Assembly: GCA_013396655.1 (NCBI GenBank)
Contig: WBMV01001018.1
Location: forward strand, 3,763,863-3,827,862
DNA length: 64,000 nucleotides
Direction of reading: 5' to 3'
Source of the DNA: Campylorhamphus procurvoides
Lineage: Eukaryota > Chordata > Aves > Passeriformes > Dendrocolaptidae
Translations under genes and position numbers: made by a program
In this document: positions 13,141-26,794 of the stretch, in pieces
Layout: each line of letters starts with the position of its first letter
Numbering within the stretch: position 1 is the stretch's first letter
The notes under the pieces: model-generated
What the model saw: only the letters and a program-made list of their open reading frames with translations
Told to the model about the DNA's origin: nothing
Database searches by the model: none

Positions 13141-14734
13141 GATTACTGCGCGGGTTTAGTGGTGTGAGCTGAGAGAATAAACCCTTAATCTCCTGGAAGG
13201 GGTGGTCGTGGAGGGGCGGCGGGAGCAGCCGGCACCACCGGGGGCTGCAGGGCCCGACCTGTCTGCTCACACGGCCAAAAGAGCATCGTCCCACAGACGA
13301 TGGCTGGCACCACTTGTCCCCGTGGCTGTCGCCACACGCTGACCCGGCCGCCTCTCCTTGCAGCCGGTTTCCTTCAGGAACACGCCAAGAATTTGGCCCG
13401 GGCGCAGCAGCTGCCTCGTCACCTCCTTCCCTCGCTGGGAGCCTCCAGACCTACAGAAGGACTGCTCCTCCTGGTCCGTCTTACTGGCTGCCATAAGGTG
13501 GATGGTGGTAACTAATCACCAGGAAAATGGGAGACACCATCAGTGCCCGGCCCCACGGAGCTGAGAGGATCCATTCCTAACATAGACAAGGGCACCAAGT
13601 CAAGAACGAGCCACCCCCTGTGCAGACACGCACATCGGAGCCAGCAGTGACCTCTCACCCCAGACTGTGACAAACAGACACATTTGTGGATAATCCCCAG
13701 ATGACTGGAATTCCCCCTTTCCCCAGCTCAGCCATGCAGTCTGGCGAGGAGGGCGAGGGTGGTGGGTGAACACGAGTCCCTGTGCAGCGCTTCGAGCCGG
13801 CATTCCTTGTCAAGTCAGCCATGAAACACGACGCGGGGCCTGTGCCAGCTTCACGCTTTATTGCAGGCTGGGGACAGGGGATGGTCTTGCACAAAGCTTG
13901 GGCTGACAGGACAGCTCCAGCCCACGCCCGATGTTAAAGTTAATCCCACCTGTGGCTTCCAGCGGGAGGATCCAGGTGCAGGAACCTGACACCAGCTCAA
14001 CCTTTTGTCCCTGCTTTTTTTATCCACTAAAGCACGATTCTCTCAATCTTCACACCACAGCCTAATGCAGGCTGAGTCACCGCCTTCAAATACGGTTTGC
14101 GAGCCACATTTTTTTGGATGAGGCCTCTTAATTATAAAAAAGGATGTAATACTAATTACATGCTTATCTTGTAGGCAGGATATAAAGTTTAATGAGCTGT
14201 CATTTACGCCATATGCACGCAGCCCCATAAAAGCATGAGATGTTATTATTTGGATTACATTCCTTAATTCTACACTGTACAAAGCCACAGGAGCATTATT
14301 TTGGTTTTATCCTTCTACATCACTATTGTTCTCCTTCATATTAAAAAGTGTTCCAGCGCTTACTGCTGATAGAGAAGAACCTGTAACTAGATTTATAGGA
14401 CACTGCCTTAGAGAATCAGAATATTTGGGGCTAGAAATTGAATTTTTTTTAGTACTTTTCCAGAACCACAGAAAGTGACAATGTCCTTTCCTGATGAAGA
14501 CAGAATTGAGGCCTTACAAAGCTCTGTCACACATGAAGCACCACACACACCACAGGACTGGAACTGGGGCGTTGGGCAGGCAGTGAGGACTCTTCTCCCC
14601 TTTTTCTGGCTTCATTCACCACAAGACACTCCCTGAGTTTGAGCTCCAAGTGTGGGAGCAGAGCAGGGCAGCAGGCACTGTGGAGAAACATCCATGAATA
14701 TCTTCCAGCCCTATTTTCCTAGGACTCCATAAAA

Positions 14735-14860
14735 GAATATCATAGAATATCCTGAGTTGGAGGGGACCAACAGGGATCATCAAGTCCAACCTGTGGCCGT
14801 GCACAAGGACACCCCAAGAATCCACCACGTGCCAGAGAGTATATGCCAAACAAAACCCCT
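14735..14860 (-). mobile_element. CR1-like fragment
   Basis: ATCATAGAATATCCTGAGTT followed by GGGATCATCAAGTCCAACC and a short diverged tail is a reversed CR1 3' end of the subtype with the GTGCACAAGGACACCCCAAG continuation. Confidence 0.8.
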
Positions 14861-15439
14861 AAATTCCAGACCCTCCTGCCTGTAGCTAACAGCAGCTTGC
14901 ATCCCTCTGCAATCCCTGCCATATTTGCTTGCTTTGATTTATTTTTTCAAGCAGCTGGGCTGTCTCACCCCAAGTGAGCCAGGTCAGCTGTACACTGTGA
15001 AGGGCTCCAGTAGCTTTGCCATTATACCAACAGAACCCTGCCCACTGATCCCTGGGGCACAGTGCTGGGCCCACCGGCTCAGCGAGCACTCCTCCGAGCC
15101 TCTCCAAGGCTGTGCTCACACATCCTTCCCGCAGATGAAAGCTGTGGCCGCTGCAATCCCACACTCCCACCTCTGAGCCTGTCCTTGACCACACATTAGC
15201 ACATTCTCCCTTGCTCAGTCACCAACCCACATCCCACAGCTCACTCACTCAGGGAACAACGCCAGCAGAAAACTAATCCAGCATTAAAAAAAATATAAAA
15301 AGATTCAAAAGACCAATTTCTACCTAGATTAGCTGATTCTGGGAACGAGGAACCACCTGTCCAGCAGTGGGGGCTGCCACAGCCAAGCAGGAGGAAGAGG
15401 GAGACTGACAGAGGGCAGGATTAGATGAGCTGTTAGAGG

Positions 15440-15645
15440 AAAATTCTTCCCTGGGAGGGTGGTGAGGCCCTGACACAGGTTGCCCAGAGCAACTGTAGCT
15501 GCCCCATCCCTGGAAGTGTTCTAGGCCAGGTTGAATGGGGCTTGGAGTAACCTGGGATAGCAGATGTCCCTGCCCATGGCAACGGGTTGAAACTAGAGGA
15601 TATTGAAGGTCCTTTCCAGCCAAAACCATTCTATGATTCTGTGAC
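15440..15645 (+). mobile_element. CR1 LINE fragment (3' end)
   Basis: It carries AAATTCTTCCCTGGGAGGGT, CTGCCCCATCCCTGGAAGTG, TGTCCCTGCCCATGGCAACG, and ends in AACCATTCTATGATTCTGTG, which is the typical CR1 terminus. Confidence 0.92.
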
Positions 15646-18600
15646 TGCAATAGCATCAGATCAGTCCCAGCTGTTCTTCCCAGCTCTTCCTTGCCACCAG
15701 TGTTATCTCTGGATGCATCACACAGCTGGATCAAACAGTTTTGTTTGAAAAACAGCAGCTTTTTTTGGAGTGAGTTTTCCACTGGATCATCTTCCTTATC
15801 TGAGCACAGCATCTCCCTACATCCCCATTCCTGCCTCATCCTTGCACTGGCTGCAGTTATTACTGGTCCCCCATAAAGCAGCCATTGCTAGCACAGCAGG
15901 AGGAGCCCCTTCTCCTCCAGGAAAGCTTTCTGCCAGTGAAGTGACACTAATCAGGTAAAGCCAGAGTGACAGCAGGAGCAGGAGGTGGGGAACCAGCCCC
16001 ATCCCCTCACAGCAGCTCTGAGCCCCCACGTCAGCTCGCAGCATCTCACGGCTCCGTCTTGGAGTGACAGAGCCCGGAGGGAATGCCAATGCTGAGCATC
16101 AGAATCCACACACAGGGACTGCAGGCCCTGCTGTAGGACCTTAAACCTGATCATCCTGCAACTGTCTTGCCTTGGGGATGTCAAAGGCTCCCTCTGACAG
16201 CGGACCCCGATCCCAGCAATATTCCCACTTCAGTGAAAATCAGAACCAGTGTTACAGGGGAAAGGAGGGTGGAAAACCACGCACTAACCAGGTCTCACAA
16301 CATCAGTGGCTTGGGCACTAATGCATTTCATTAAAGCCCAGGAGACAACAACAGGCATCCTGACTGTCAGAATCTGGGAGTTAAATGAACAATTTCTTGG
16401 AATTGCCCTCAGGCAGCAATGTTCAAGGTCTATTTATTATGGGACTGTGTATCACTCTCACATCTTCCTTGCTTCCAGGATTTTTTATTGAGCTAGGCAC
16501 AGATGGGGTATTGTATATGGCAAAAGTAAAACAACCCTGTCCCAGATAACATGTCAGACCATCATAATGAATCTCCATGAATTCCCTGTTGTAAACCAAA
16601 GGGCATGTATTGACCTGTTGTACTGACAACCTTCCAAGAGATCTGATCCTTGACCATGGACCTTTTGTTGGCTGTGAATACTACTCCAGGGTTACATTCA
16701 ATACAACACCGAGGGCTTCCCCTTCTCCCATGTCATCCTGGAAACGTGCTCTGTGTGTTCTTATTTGATGCTTTTCCATGTGACTGCAGCAAACAGCCTT
16801 AGTGATGCCTTCAGTGTAACAGAGTGCTCCCTCCACTGAGCATTTGTGAGCTTTACATATAACATAATTTTACATATATATTTTTCCAGTGGAACAGTAC
16901 TTTTCCTTCCTGCGTTGCACCTCTAGCAGTCACACATGAATTTCCACCTACTCAATTCTTTTTTTCCCTTCTCCAGCTCACTTTTCTCCTTGCAGTCCCT
17001 CCTCCTGGCCTTCAGGCAGATTTGCAGGGGTAGGCGAGACAAGACAGAAGATGGGAACAGCAGTGACACAGCTAAGCCTCTGCAGGGGGACAGATATCCC
17101 TGAAGGAAAAAACAACCAGGCTGGGGTCCCTGCTCCATCTACAAACTTTCTCAGCTCCCAGCTCACATTTGTTAACCTCCAATAATTTGTTGCAATACTT
17201 GTCATTAACCACTTGTGCTGCCAAATCTTCCCAGACACCACAGGTTTGTTAGCTGGTTTTGGAAGCTGGTTTCCCTTTGAATGGAAATATTGATCCAATG
17301 TACTATTAGTCAGCCTGTGGTGTCCTCCTTGCCGAGATGATCTCCACACCTATCTCCTTCCAGGTCCCTAAATCAGTGTTCGTGTCTTGGGCAATGAGTT
17401 CCTCCTTCCCCTCAGAGAGCACAGTGCTGTAACCATAGCTGCTATGAGCCTGTCATCTATTTTAGCTAATTGGCTTTGCCTCCTGCTCGTGCTCTGCAGC
17501 ACTCGTGCCCGTCCAGACGTGCCCAGGACATGCCAGCTCCTTACTGCACTGCCTTTGCCAAGCCACTCGCCTGGCACGTGCCTCTCGGAGGCATCTGGGA
17601 ACACCGAGGAGAGAGAAGGAATTCCAGGGACAAAGCTCAGGGCAATGCATCCAAGGGGAGCTGTTTCCAGAAGATGCACCGTCCCCTTCATCTTCCTGGC
17701 AGGTGTCAGAGCGGATATACCAAGAGCTGGCTCCTGGTGCAGCAAGCACAGGGACACCCCTTAGGCTCGAGGGTTTTCTAGTGCTTGTGTTTTTAGCCAG
17801 TTTAGGAGGTTTTCTCCCTTGATTCCTTGTTAAAATTAAAAGAAAACCTTCTCAGTACTCTTCAGCTGTGACACTGAGCAGCCATGTATGTCCCTTGACT
17901 CTTCAGCTGCCCCCTCAACTTTGCTAAGCAGGCTGGTCCTTTCACACAGCAGCAGTGGCATTTTGCCCAATTCTGTTGATTTTTGGCACAATTCCCCAGA
18001 CTGCTTCTTGCCTCTCCCTTCCCCAATTTCAGGGGCAGTTTACTTACATTTTTACTTTCATTAAGGTTTAAACTCTTCTCCAACACTGCAAACATCCTTC
18101 CTCCTGTCTGAGTTTGTGACCCCATCCCAGACTACTGACAGGATGCCAAACCAGGATCCTTCCCAGAGCAGAGGGAAACTCATGAACCCCTGTGGCTTTT
18201 CCTAGCCTGATGTTAAGCTTTGATTTTTGATTCCAGGATGATCTTCATGGGGCTGGAGCCAGGCTTGCACACTCAGTGTCTCTTTTGTCTTCCCATAATT
18301 TGGTGATGGTATTGGTGATGATCATGCCATGGGCGGGAGCCTTATGCTGAAGCACCATGAAAAGCAGCTTTTAGAATCGCCATGCTTGGGTCTGTGGTCA
18401 CCCTGCCCTGCCCAGGAATGGGACATAAAATAACTTACAAACCAGAAACATTATTTTAAAGAGCAATGTCTTAATGGGGAGATTGCAGAGGCTCATTTTC
18501 CTGACAGCACAAATCCCTATTTGACTTAAGCCACAATGACCCCTTCTCTGTCTCCCTTTGGAGCAGCATTCCCACTGTAAATGTTAACAGCGCTGTGCAC

Positions 18601-18821
18601 ACATGTGGGACAGAACAAAGCTCAGCATTATCACCCATCACTGCGGCGTGAGTCAGTCTGTGTTACAGATCACGAAGGCAGTGGCTGCAAGGTCACAACT
18701 TCTGGAGATGTGGTCGTTCAAGCACAAAGATGAGGGTAGGACATGGCTGGGTCAGGGAGCTGGGATGTCTAGAGGCATTTAGCACATTTAACATGATGCA
18801 GAAAGAACACACAAAGGAACT

Positions 18822-18972
18822 TCATAGAACAGTGTGGGTTGAAAGGGACTTCCAAGATCATCCAGTTCCAACCCCATGCCATGGGCAGGGACACCTTCCA
18901 CTAGACCAGGTTGCTCCAAGCCCTGTCCAGCCTCGCCTTGAACACTTCCAGGGATAGGACAGCCACAACTCC
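18822..18972 (-). mobile_element. CR1 LINE fragment
   Basis: Reversed CR1 3' end: TTCATAGAACAGTGTGGGTT, then CCATGGGCAGGGACACCTTC, CACTAGACCAGGTTGCTCC and AACACTTCCAGGGATAGGAC. Confidence 0.92.
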
Positions 18973-20368
18973 AGCATTTACACATGTGTATCCATATATT
19001 TAGCTACCTTCAGGCAAAGACAAGGGTTAGTGCTGCTGAAGATCACTGTTCTCTTGCTCACAGTCCAGGATACATCTTATCCTGGACTAGGGAGGGTGGG
19101 CTTCCAGCATCACCAATCCCTTCGTATGTGGTCTTCCACCAAAAGCTTCCCTAGCTCCTTACCCATTTAGGCCTCACCCACATAGAGTGAGTGTAGAGCA
19201 GTGTGGGGGATATTTATCAAATGGGGAGAAGAAAGGAATCCACTCCCTGCAGCTACCAGAGAAATGGTGAAAGAAACATTACTGTGGGCCCTCAGGGAAG
19301 TCCTTACTGACAGAAAATGATAAATGATACATAAGAAGAGTTTCAAGGTTGGGATTTTTTTTGTGAATCCCTTGAGAGGACAGTGGGACACAAAACACAC
19401 AATAAGGAAACTCCGTGATTCATCACTGTGATGAAAATGTTTCTGGAATAAAGAGTTGGTCATACATGTTCTCTAAATTCCCCAAGAAGAAGATAAAAGG
19501 CCTGACAGGTCCATTTTGGGCATCAAGCAGCTGCCCAAGGTACAGCTAAACACACAAAGGCAAAGTCAGAAACAAGCTCTCAATTAAATGGAAAAGTGAA
19601 ATTAGTCATTAGTCATGCCCCTGGGAGTCTCTGCAGCACAGGAAGCTGAAATGGAAAAAGTGAGGGAACTGAGGGCTATGAAATCTTCAAAGATGTCCAT
19701 GGAAGAAGTATTTAAAGAACAGAGTTAATTATAAAAATGACAAAGTTTCATTGTCAGGAAAGGCTGAACAGTCTGTCTATTCTTACTTTGATTTTTTTGA
19801 GAAATACAAAATCTCCTCAAAGTCTCAGCCAAGCAGCTGCCACTCATTTCCTCTCCAAACACAAAATATCAGCTTTATCCTTGCTCTACATGGGAGCTTC
19901 GGTCACATAATGCTCCGTGGAAAAAGGCTTACACAGGTGTTACACAGGCATTTGTGGTGAGGAGAGAGAGCAACAGGCAGGGGAGCAGGACCCCAAGGAT
20001 CTGGAGGTGCAGGAGTAGGTCATTCTCTCAGAAAGGCTCAGATGTGCCCCTTGGAGACAGAACAGCAGTCAGTGGTACACAGAGACATTACCTGCACCAA
20101 GGCCAAGCCCACGGCAGGAAAGGTTTTGGCCACTAATTGCATTAAACAGTCAGAGCAGGTACCACTGCTCCTGAGCTGGGTGCTCAGCACAGCCCCCAGC
20201 CAGGAGCACTGCAAAGCTCCCCAAAAATCTACAGCCCCAGGAGCAGCAGGATTTAAACCCTGCTCCATCAGTATCCCATCAGCATCGACTCCCTGCAGCT
20301 GAACCCTCCCTCCAGCAGCACCTGAGGAGGGTGAGACCTTCAAGTGGAGCACATGGAGGCCCAGAGTC

Positions 20369-20562
20369 CTAGAATCACAGAAGGGACCTTAAAGGCCATC
20401 CCATTCCACACCTCTGCCATGGGCAAGGATCTTCCACTAGACCAGGTTACTCCAAGCCCTGTCCAACCTGGCATTGAACACTTCCAGGAATAGAGCAACC
20501 ACAGCTTCTCACCACCCTCATAATAAAAGATTTCTTCCTTATGTCCAATCAAACCCATGCCT
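20369..20562 (-). mobile_element. CR1 LINE fragment
   Basis: Reversed CR1 3' end beginning TAGAATCACAGAAGGGACC, followed by CCACTAGACCAGGTTACTCC and reaching the TCTTCCTTATGTCCAATC segment farther inside the element. Confidence 0.92.
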
Positions 20563-23500
20563 TTCCCTCAGCCAGCACCAGCCCAAGGACTGAGAAGCCT
20601 TCACCTGTCCTGTGGCTCAGTTCTCTCCCCCTCTGACACTGGAGCCAGCATGCTGCCTGCCTTGCACTGCTCCCAGCTTGGCATGGCTTGCACAGACTGA
20701 AGGGATCCCACTGGGACCAAACCTGCTCAGTGAGCTCATTCCCCAATCCCACAGGCACTGGGGGCCTGCCTTCTTCATGTGTCAAAGTCCAGTGGCAGTG
20801 TCCGGTCCCAGTGGGATCAGACTGCAGACACTCAGTGGATAACCCATCCCTAAGGACTCCTCTGCCAAGGGGGCAGGATCCATGTCAGCAGGATGGAGGC
20901 TGCTTCTTGCTGGCACCTCTGGAGGGGTGTGAAGCTGTACAAAACCTCTGAACATTAAGTGGGGTTATGTTATCACAGCACAATTCCAAGGAATGTTTTC
21001 CCAAAATTTGTATAACCACTGGAAAAAAGTCACAAACCACTGTGAAATTGAGCTGAAGCTGTGTTTCCAGGAATTAGAACCAGAAGTTCCCAAACCAAAC
21101 TCTAGTTTCCTTTTTGGAGGGGCTCCAGAGATGTCTGCTGTGCATTAGCCCTGGCACGACCCATACAAGGGATGTAAGCGCTGCCTCTCCCTGTGTAAAT
21201 AGTAATTTCCTCCTGGTGCTGCTCAGTGGTCCCAGATCTCAGTGTTCCCTCTTTTTCTGTCTCCACTTCTGGAATGTGGATGGAGATTTTCCTCTCACCA
21301 GCACTCAGTGACCACTCCTACACATTTGCCACTTTACAGCAACTCCCTACTGTTGGCTTCAGTGCAAATCATTTGAATTTTAATAATTAAGCAAGGCCAT
21401 TGCCTTTCCTGTATAAAAATATTTTCAAGCAGCTTCTCCAGATTCCTGTGGAATTCCCCACTAACTACCCCAGCCATACACTGCCTGGAAGCCCAGACAA
21501 AGGGTTTAGTCCTGGGGCTGGAGTTTGGAGAAGCCAAGTCACTGTGGTCCCCATGCCTGACCCTGCCGAGGCTGCAGCCCCCTCGTGTCACCATAGCCTG
21601 CACCTACATCACCTCCACCTGTCCTTAGCTCTGCATGTCATTTGTCCCCTGCTCTGAGCTCTTAGGGGTTGACGTTTCCTTTCCCATCTCTCAGCAGAAG
21701 ACAGGGAATGGTGGCTGAACAGAAGGGTGACTGTGAGGGTCCCCAAGGGGCTGGGTGTGATGGGAGCTTCGGGATCCCAGGGGTGCTGAGCCAGCTGGCC
21801 AAGAGGAGCTGCAAGGGGCAGGAACAGCCAGGCTGCAGCCAGGCTGGCTTACAGGAAAAGGGGAGAAGAACCAGAAAGCAGATTTGCAGTTTTTAAGTTA
21901 ATGAATGTAAGCAGGAAAATAAGGAGCTGTTGGGAGCTATGCCAGCCCATCCGTGTGTCCAGTAGCCCAGCCCACAGCCAGAGACAGACCAGCTAAGGCT
22001 TTGAATTCAAGGAAGTTTCATCCTGCTCCAGGGACACAGCTTCTTCCAAACGCAGAGGATCAGAGGCTGGAGCTCAGCTTCCTCACTCAATGTCCCGCAC
22101 AGCCTGCCCATGTCCAGGGGCTTGTGATGGGTGGGGAGCAGGGACCAGACTGTGGCACTGGGGGATGCAAAGTCCCTCCCAGGTCTGGGTTTGCCTGCAA
22201 ATCAGTGGGGCTGTGGCGTACAGCATCCCCCAAGGAGCAGCATGGGGTGGGACACAGGCCCAGCAAATATCAGGGGGCGTTAAACTGATTGTGGAGGGTG
22301 TTAAATTCAGTAGAGTGCTGGTACCTGCAGCTCAGCAGTGTGACATTCCTCCATAGCCTAGTGCTCTCCAAGGAGATGGATGAGGATGGACAGTGCCACT
22401 CCAGTGATGCCAGCAAGAGCCAGATTTTGGTGCCTTCCATAACCCACTTTTACCAAACACATCACCCAGCCAGAAAACGTGCCTGTCCCTGCAGATCGGT
22501 GTGGTGGCTTCTCTGTGCTGCTCGAGGCAAGGGGACTGAGACAGCACGTGAGGCAGCAGCTGTGGGAGCAGGAGGACAAAATTATTCTCATCATCTCAAT
22601 TATTTTCCAGGCACATATTTAATCTGCTCAAGGTTATGGTGTGAAGTGTCCTCCCACTGCTGGGTACCTCTGGGCACGCACAGCCCCCAGGGCAGGGCGC
22701 AGTAACCAGATCAGCTCCTCGCACTCACCTTGCCGAGCACATCCCTGCCCGGGCGCTGCACCGTGTTTGGTTTCGTGGTGGTGCTGGCAGAGGACGTGCC
22801 CTTGAAACATGCAGATAAGATACTGATGATGGGAAGCAATTCCATTTGCTATTAAAAACATTCAGTGAGTGGAAAGCTCCTCATCTGATACCTGCTGCAA
22901 GGGCATCGTGGCAGTCTTGGGACATCCCATGGGCACCTGGCCCGAGCACTGCAGCATCTCCAGGGGGCCCCACAGGCCTCACTGGCTGCTCCAGGCACCA
23001 CAGCAGCCTCGGGGGATCCCACAAGCAGTGCTGCCCACCCTGCCCATCCCCAGCCATACATCAGCTTCCCGGGGTCAGCATCAAACTGTCTGTCCCCGCA
23101 CAACACCCTCCTTTCCAATCCTGTTCATCAGAGAGCAGTGATCCCTTTCTGTACAAAAACCAGAAATATGTCCCAGAAATCTTTTAGTTCCCCAGAAACC
23201 AGTCACAATTCTCAGTTAACTGGTCTGGCCCCATTCGTTCCCCTAACCTTTGGATCCCTTTGCTGTCCCCATCCCGTGGCAGGATGCAGGAGGACCAGGG
23301 GCTCTGTGAACCAGTCACACGCCTGTTTATTTTCCCTTGGCTTTTGAAATATGGTTTGGAAGCATAAAAATATGTTATTTACTGTATGATTAAATATTTG
23401 TTTCCTAGTGGGTTGGACTTGAGTGAACTGCAGTTTCTACAACACCCTTTAAGCATGATTTACATTCTTCCTCACTGCCTTCCTTTTTGTACCATTAATT

Positions 23501-24040
23501 TCCTCTCTTTCTATGCATTTAGTGGCTAAAGTGAGGTTTGCTGGGGACTTTACATTGTAAAAAATGAAACAAAAAATTTCAAAGGAGCAAACCCAAAGAT
23601 TAAAAAAATTACTTTGAAATTGGGTCCATCTCTCACTAATTTGATCTGCAAGAAATGCAGTGGCAAACTGAATACAGAATACTTTTCATTTATTCAAGAG
23701 TACTTCCCCTGCATGTACATCAGCCCAACCTGGGCACCCAATTACTGTATTTATAATGATGACAGTGCCATGGCATATTCGAGTGGACTGTCACAGCCTC
23801 TCCTGTGGATTATCTGCCTCACCAGCACTTCCCACAGCGCTGTGTTTAGCTCTGGATGGCTGTTGTTTCCAGCAGGAGCCTTGGCAGGGCAGGGCTCAGT
23901 TTCCGCCAGCCAAGCTCTGGCCAGGGCTCCCGTGTCCCTGGCAGTGGGTGACATGTTGTTCCACTGGGATCAGACCAGCTCAGTGATTCTGTCAGGTTGC
24001 CCATGTTTGATCCATGATGTGTTTTTTGGGATTATCCTGT

Positions 24041-24103
24041 GCAGGGCCAGATGATCCTTGTGCGTCCCTTCCAACTCAGGCTCTTCAATGATCCTATGAT
24101 GCA
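24041..24103 (+). mobile_element. CR1-like terminal fragment
   Basis: GATGATCCTTGTGCGTCCCT, CCAACTCAGG and the TGATCCTATGATG end match the last 60 or so bases of a CR1 subtype. Confidence 0.75.
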
Positions 24104-25394
24104 GGTGATTCCTAATTATGCTGTTTTCTGGACATACATCTCTTAAACACAATCCAGTGTAAAAACCCAAATTATTTCCTTCACTTCTTCTAGAAGTGGG
24201 CAAATTTCCCATTCATTTAGTACTTCCCAGTTGGACACTGGTCGCTCCATTGCCCTGTGCAGCCAGAGGCCACGGCGCGGTCAGACCCCCTGCCTGGGCC
24301 AGCCGCCCCCCACCCCACACAGCCCCGCACTCAGCACCCAGGACAAGGCCAAACTGCAGTTTTCTGGGTTAATTGCCAGGATGCCAGCGCAGGGGAGAGA
24401 CAGAGATTCCTTTGTGCCGGCTCCAAGTGCCTCTGTTCCAGGAGAACGGCTTATAACCGACCTTGCTTTGTGTGCCCAGCCTGGCTTGACACTGTTTGCA
24501 CAAGTGGCTGGGCTGACAAAGACAAAATCAGGAATTCTTGGAGATTTTGGGCAGTGAGGTATCTCCTGGAGCAGCTCTCAGACACAGAAGCCCCAGTTCT
24601 GTTTTCATCATGGGTTCAGATCAGAAAATCCAATGCTGCAATGAGCAGAGCTGACATTCCTGGGAGAGCTGTCGCTCCGGGGTCCTGGGCTGCCCTCCTT
24701 GCCCTCCTTACCCTCCAGTGTGAGAGCAAAACCTTCTAAGGCAGAATGGAAAAGAATGTTCCACCAGTGTCACACATTGGGAGAGCTGGGATCCTTCAAA
24801 TTCACCCATCCATGTGACCTCCGTCCTGCCAGGTGCTGCGCCTGCAGCCCTGCTGGCACCACCAGAGCATGGGCTGCATTCTGCTCATGCCAAAATGAGA
24901 AGAGAAAAGTCTGTTTCCATTGTCAAGCACATGGGAAATGAAATGAAAGACCAGCACAACACAGGGACCAGCCAGGGCAGCTCTGATGTGGCCCTGCATA
25001 GATGGGATTTTCCCACCTTTCCTTCACAGCCACCACTGCGGGTGGCAGACAATGCTCAGGCTGAGTGAGCCAGTTCTTTCCCAAGTGGGAAGAAAGCTGC
25101 CTTGGCTTGGCTTCCAGGAAAGCAGGGGCAGCTACAAAAGCTGTGGAAACCACACAACAATCAGAGGAAAGAGGAAAGTGATGCTGATGAGCCGATACTG
25201 GCTCCGAGCCTCACCTTGAGTGGGGGCTGGGAACAACAGCAGCCATGGCAAAGTGCGGATGAAAGAGCAGCAGATATGCACCATTTCCTGCCCCATGCAA
25301 TTACCTGGGTGGCAGCAGCTCCCGAAGTCAGGAAGGTTAAAAGCATCCAAAGCTGGATAATCTGAGACCGAGGAGCCTCCTGGGAAGTCCGTGT

Positions 25395-25400
<6 letters not shown>

Positions 25401-25428
<28 letters not shown>
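25401..25428. repeat. (AT)14 microsatellite
   Basis: A perfect AT dinucleotide run of 28 bases is preceded by a T homopolymer and followed by TTGTGTTTATAA. It sits about 25 bp before a CR1 copy. Confidence 0.95.
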
Positions 25429-25432
<4 letters not shown>

Positions 25433-25452
25433 GTTTATAAGTAAGTGGCAAA

Positions 25453-25622
25453 AGTTCCCAGAGAAGCTGTGGCTGCCCCATCCCTGGAAGTGTTCAAGGC
25501 CAGACTGAACAGGCTTGGAGCAACCCGGTCTAGTGGAAGGTGTCTCTGCTCATGGCAGGGGATGGAACAAGATGAGCTTTAAGATCCTTTCAACCCAAAT
25601 CATTCCATGATTTTTTGATTCT
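25453..25622 (+). mobile_element. CR1 LINE fragment (3' end)
   Basis: AGAAGCTGTGGCTGCCCCAT, CTGGAAGTGTTCAAGGCCAG, TCTAGTGGAAGGTGTCTCTG and AACCCAAATCATTCCATGAT follow in the order of the CR1 terminus. Confidence 0.93.
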
Positions 25623-26559
25623 ATATTTAGTAAGTTTTGCAAGACTGGATGAGGGAATAGCAAACATGCTGGTGGGCTCTTGGCAGCTCTCAGGAAAAGG
25701 CTGTGGCAGTGGATTGATGCTGTTTGTGATGAATCAGGAACTGCAGGGAGCAAATATCACTGGGAAGCAGAGGAGGAGGACAAATGAATTCTGTCAACCT
25801 AAACTTGATCTATTTTTAGATAAAACTGTAATTAAGTCAGTACTTGATAACAGCAGGACTTTTAAGGTAATAGGGCTTCTGTTACGTATCTAAATGCAAC
25901 ATGGCACATATTAAATGAATTAGGAGATGTCTGTTGTCCCTGGAATGTAATTACAGGAGAAGAGGCCTCATTTGGTTAGTGTATCCAGGAGAGTCCTTTG
26001 GGAATCAGCTCTTGACTCTCAGCTAGCACTGAGTGGAGTAAACAACGTTCGTTTCAATATACCAGGTCATTTGTTAAAATACAAAGGCTGGGAGTCATTC
26101 CTCAGGGTGGGGTGCTCCCTCCTGGGAAACGGGGACTGGGAAAGACCAAAAGGATCCTGGTGAAGGAGCTGGGACTGAGAGAGATGTGCGAGAGCACAGC
26201 AAAGACAAACAAAATTACTGTCCTGTGTGTCTGGCTGGGCGAGTGACAGGTTCTGGCAGAGACTGGGGAGACTGAGAGGATCTTAATGAGGAGCTGCTGC
26301 CTTGCTTCCAGAGGCTGAGCCCCATCCCCACCTATACTCATATAGGAAACAAACCCAAGCCTGGAGCAGCTGCAGCAGCTTTTGGGAGCCAGCAGAGGTA
26401 ACCTTGGCACCGGACCCAGAGGGGAGTGTGCCACCAGATGTGCACAGTGCCAGAGGTACCTGCTGCCACTGGGCCAGCACTGCCAACTCTGCTGCCACCC
26501 AGATATGCCCCAGCTGTGGATGCTGCACCTGCACGAGCCCCAGATGCCCCGTGGCTGCA

Positions 26560-26778
26560 GATGTGCCTCCTCAGCAGTGCCCTTGTGCCTCTACCCTTTG
26601 CCTTGTGCCTCAGCTGTGCCCCATTCCCCAGCAGTGCCCCCTATCCAGCTGTGTCACATGCCCAAGCGGTGCCCACCCTCCCATCCAGCTGTACCTCAGC
26701 CCCCAGCGGTGTCCCCTCATCCAGCTGTGCCTCACCCCCAGCGGTGCCCGCCCCTCGTCCAGCTGTGTCCAGATGCGT
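26560..26778. repeat. Minisatellite, about 30-38 bp degenerate unit
   Basis: Units of the type CATCCAGCTGTGCCTCACC followed by CCCAGCGGTGCCC recur about six times with variable spacing. It ends immediately before a GC-rich stretch that contains a CTCF-like motif. Confidence 0.75.
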
Positions 26779-26794
26779 GAGATGCGGTCCTGCT

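Noticed and set aside
11777..13294. A 505-codon minus-strand open frame (and a 434-codon plus-strand frame) across the ARHGAP26 exon.
   Set aside because: Only the 51 codons from 12883 to 12730 are real coding sequence. The rest is CpG-island 5' sequence and intron with a GGACCA array whose hexamer period keeps frames open. A good splice donor ends the exon.
13850..13870. A reversed poly(A)-like signal (TTTATT) that could end a minus-strand transcript near 13.86 kb.
   Set aside because: The hexamer is common by chance and no exon or downstream GT-rich element supports a gene end.
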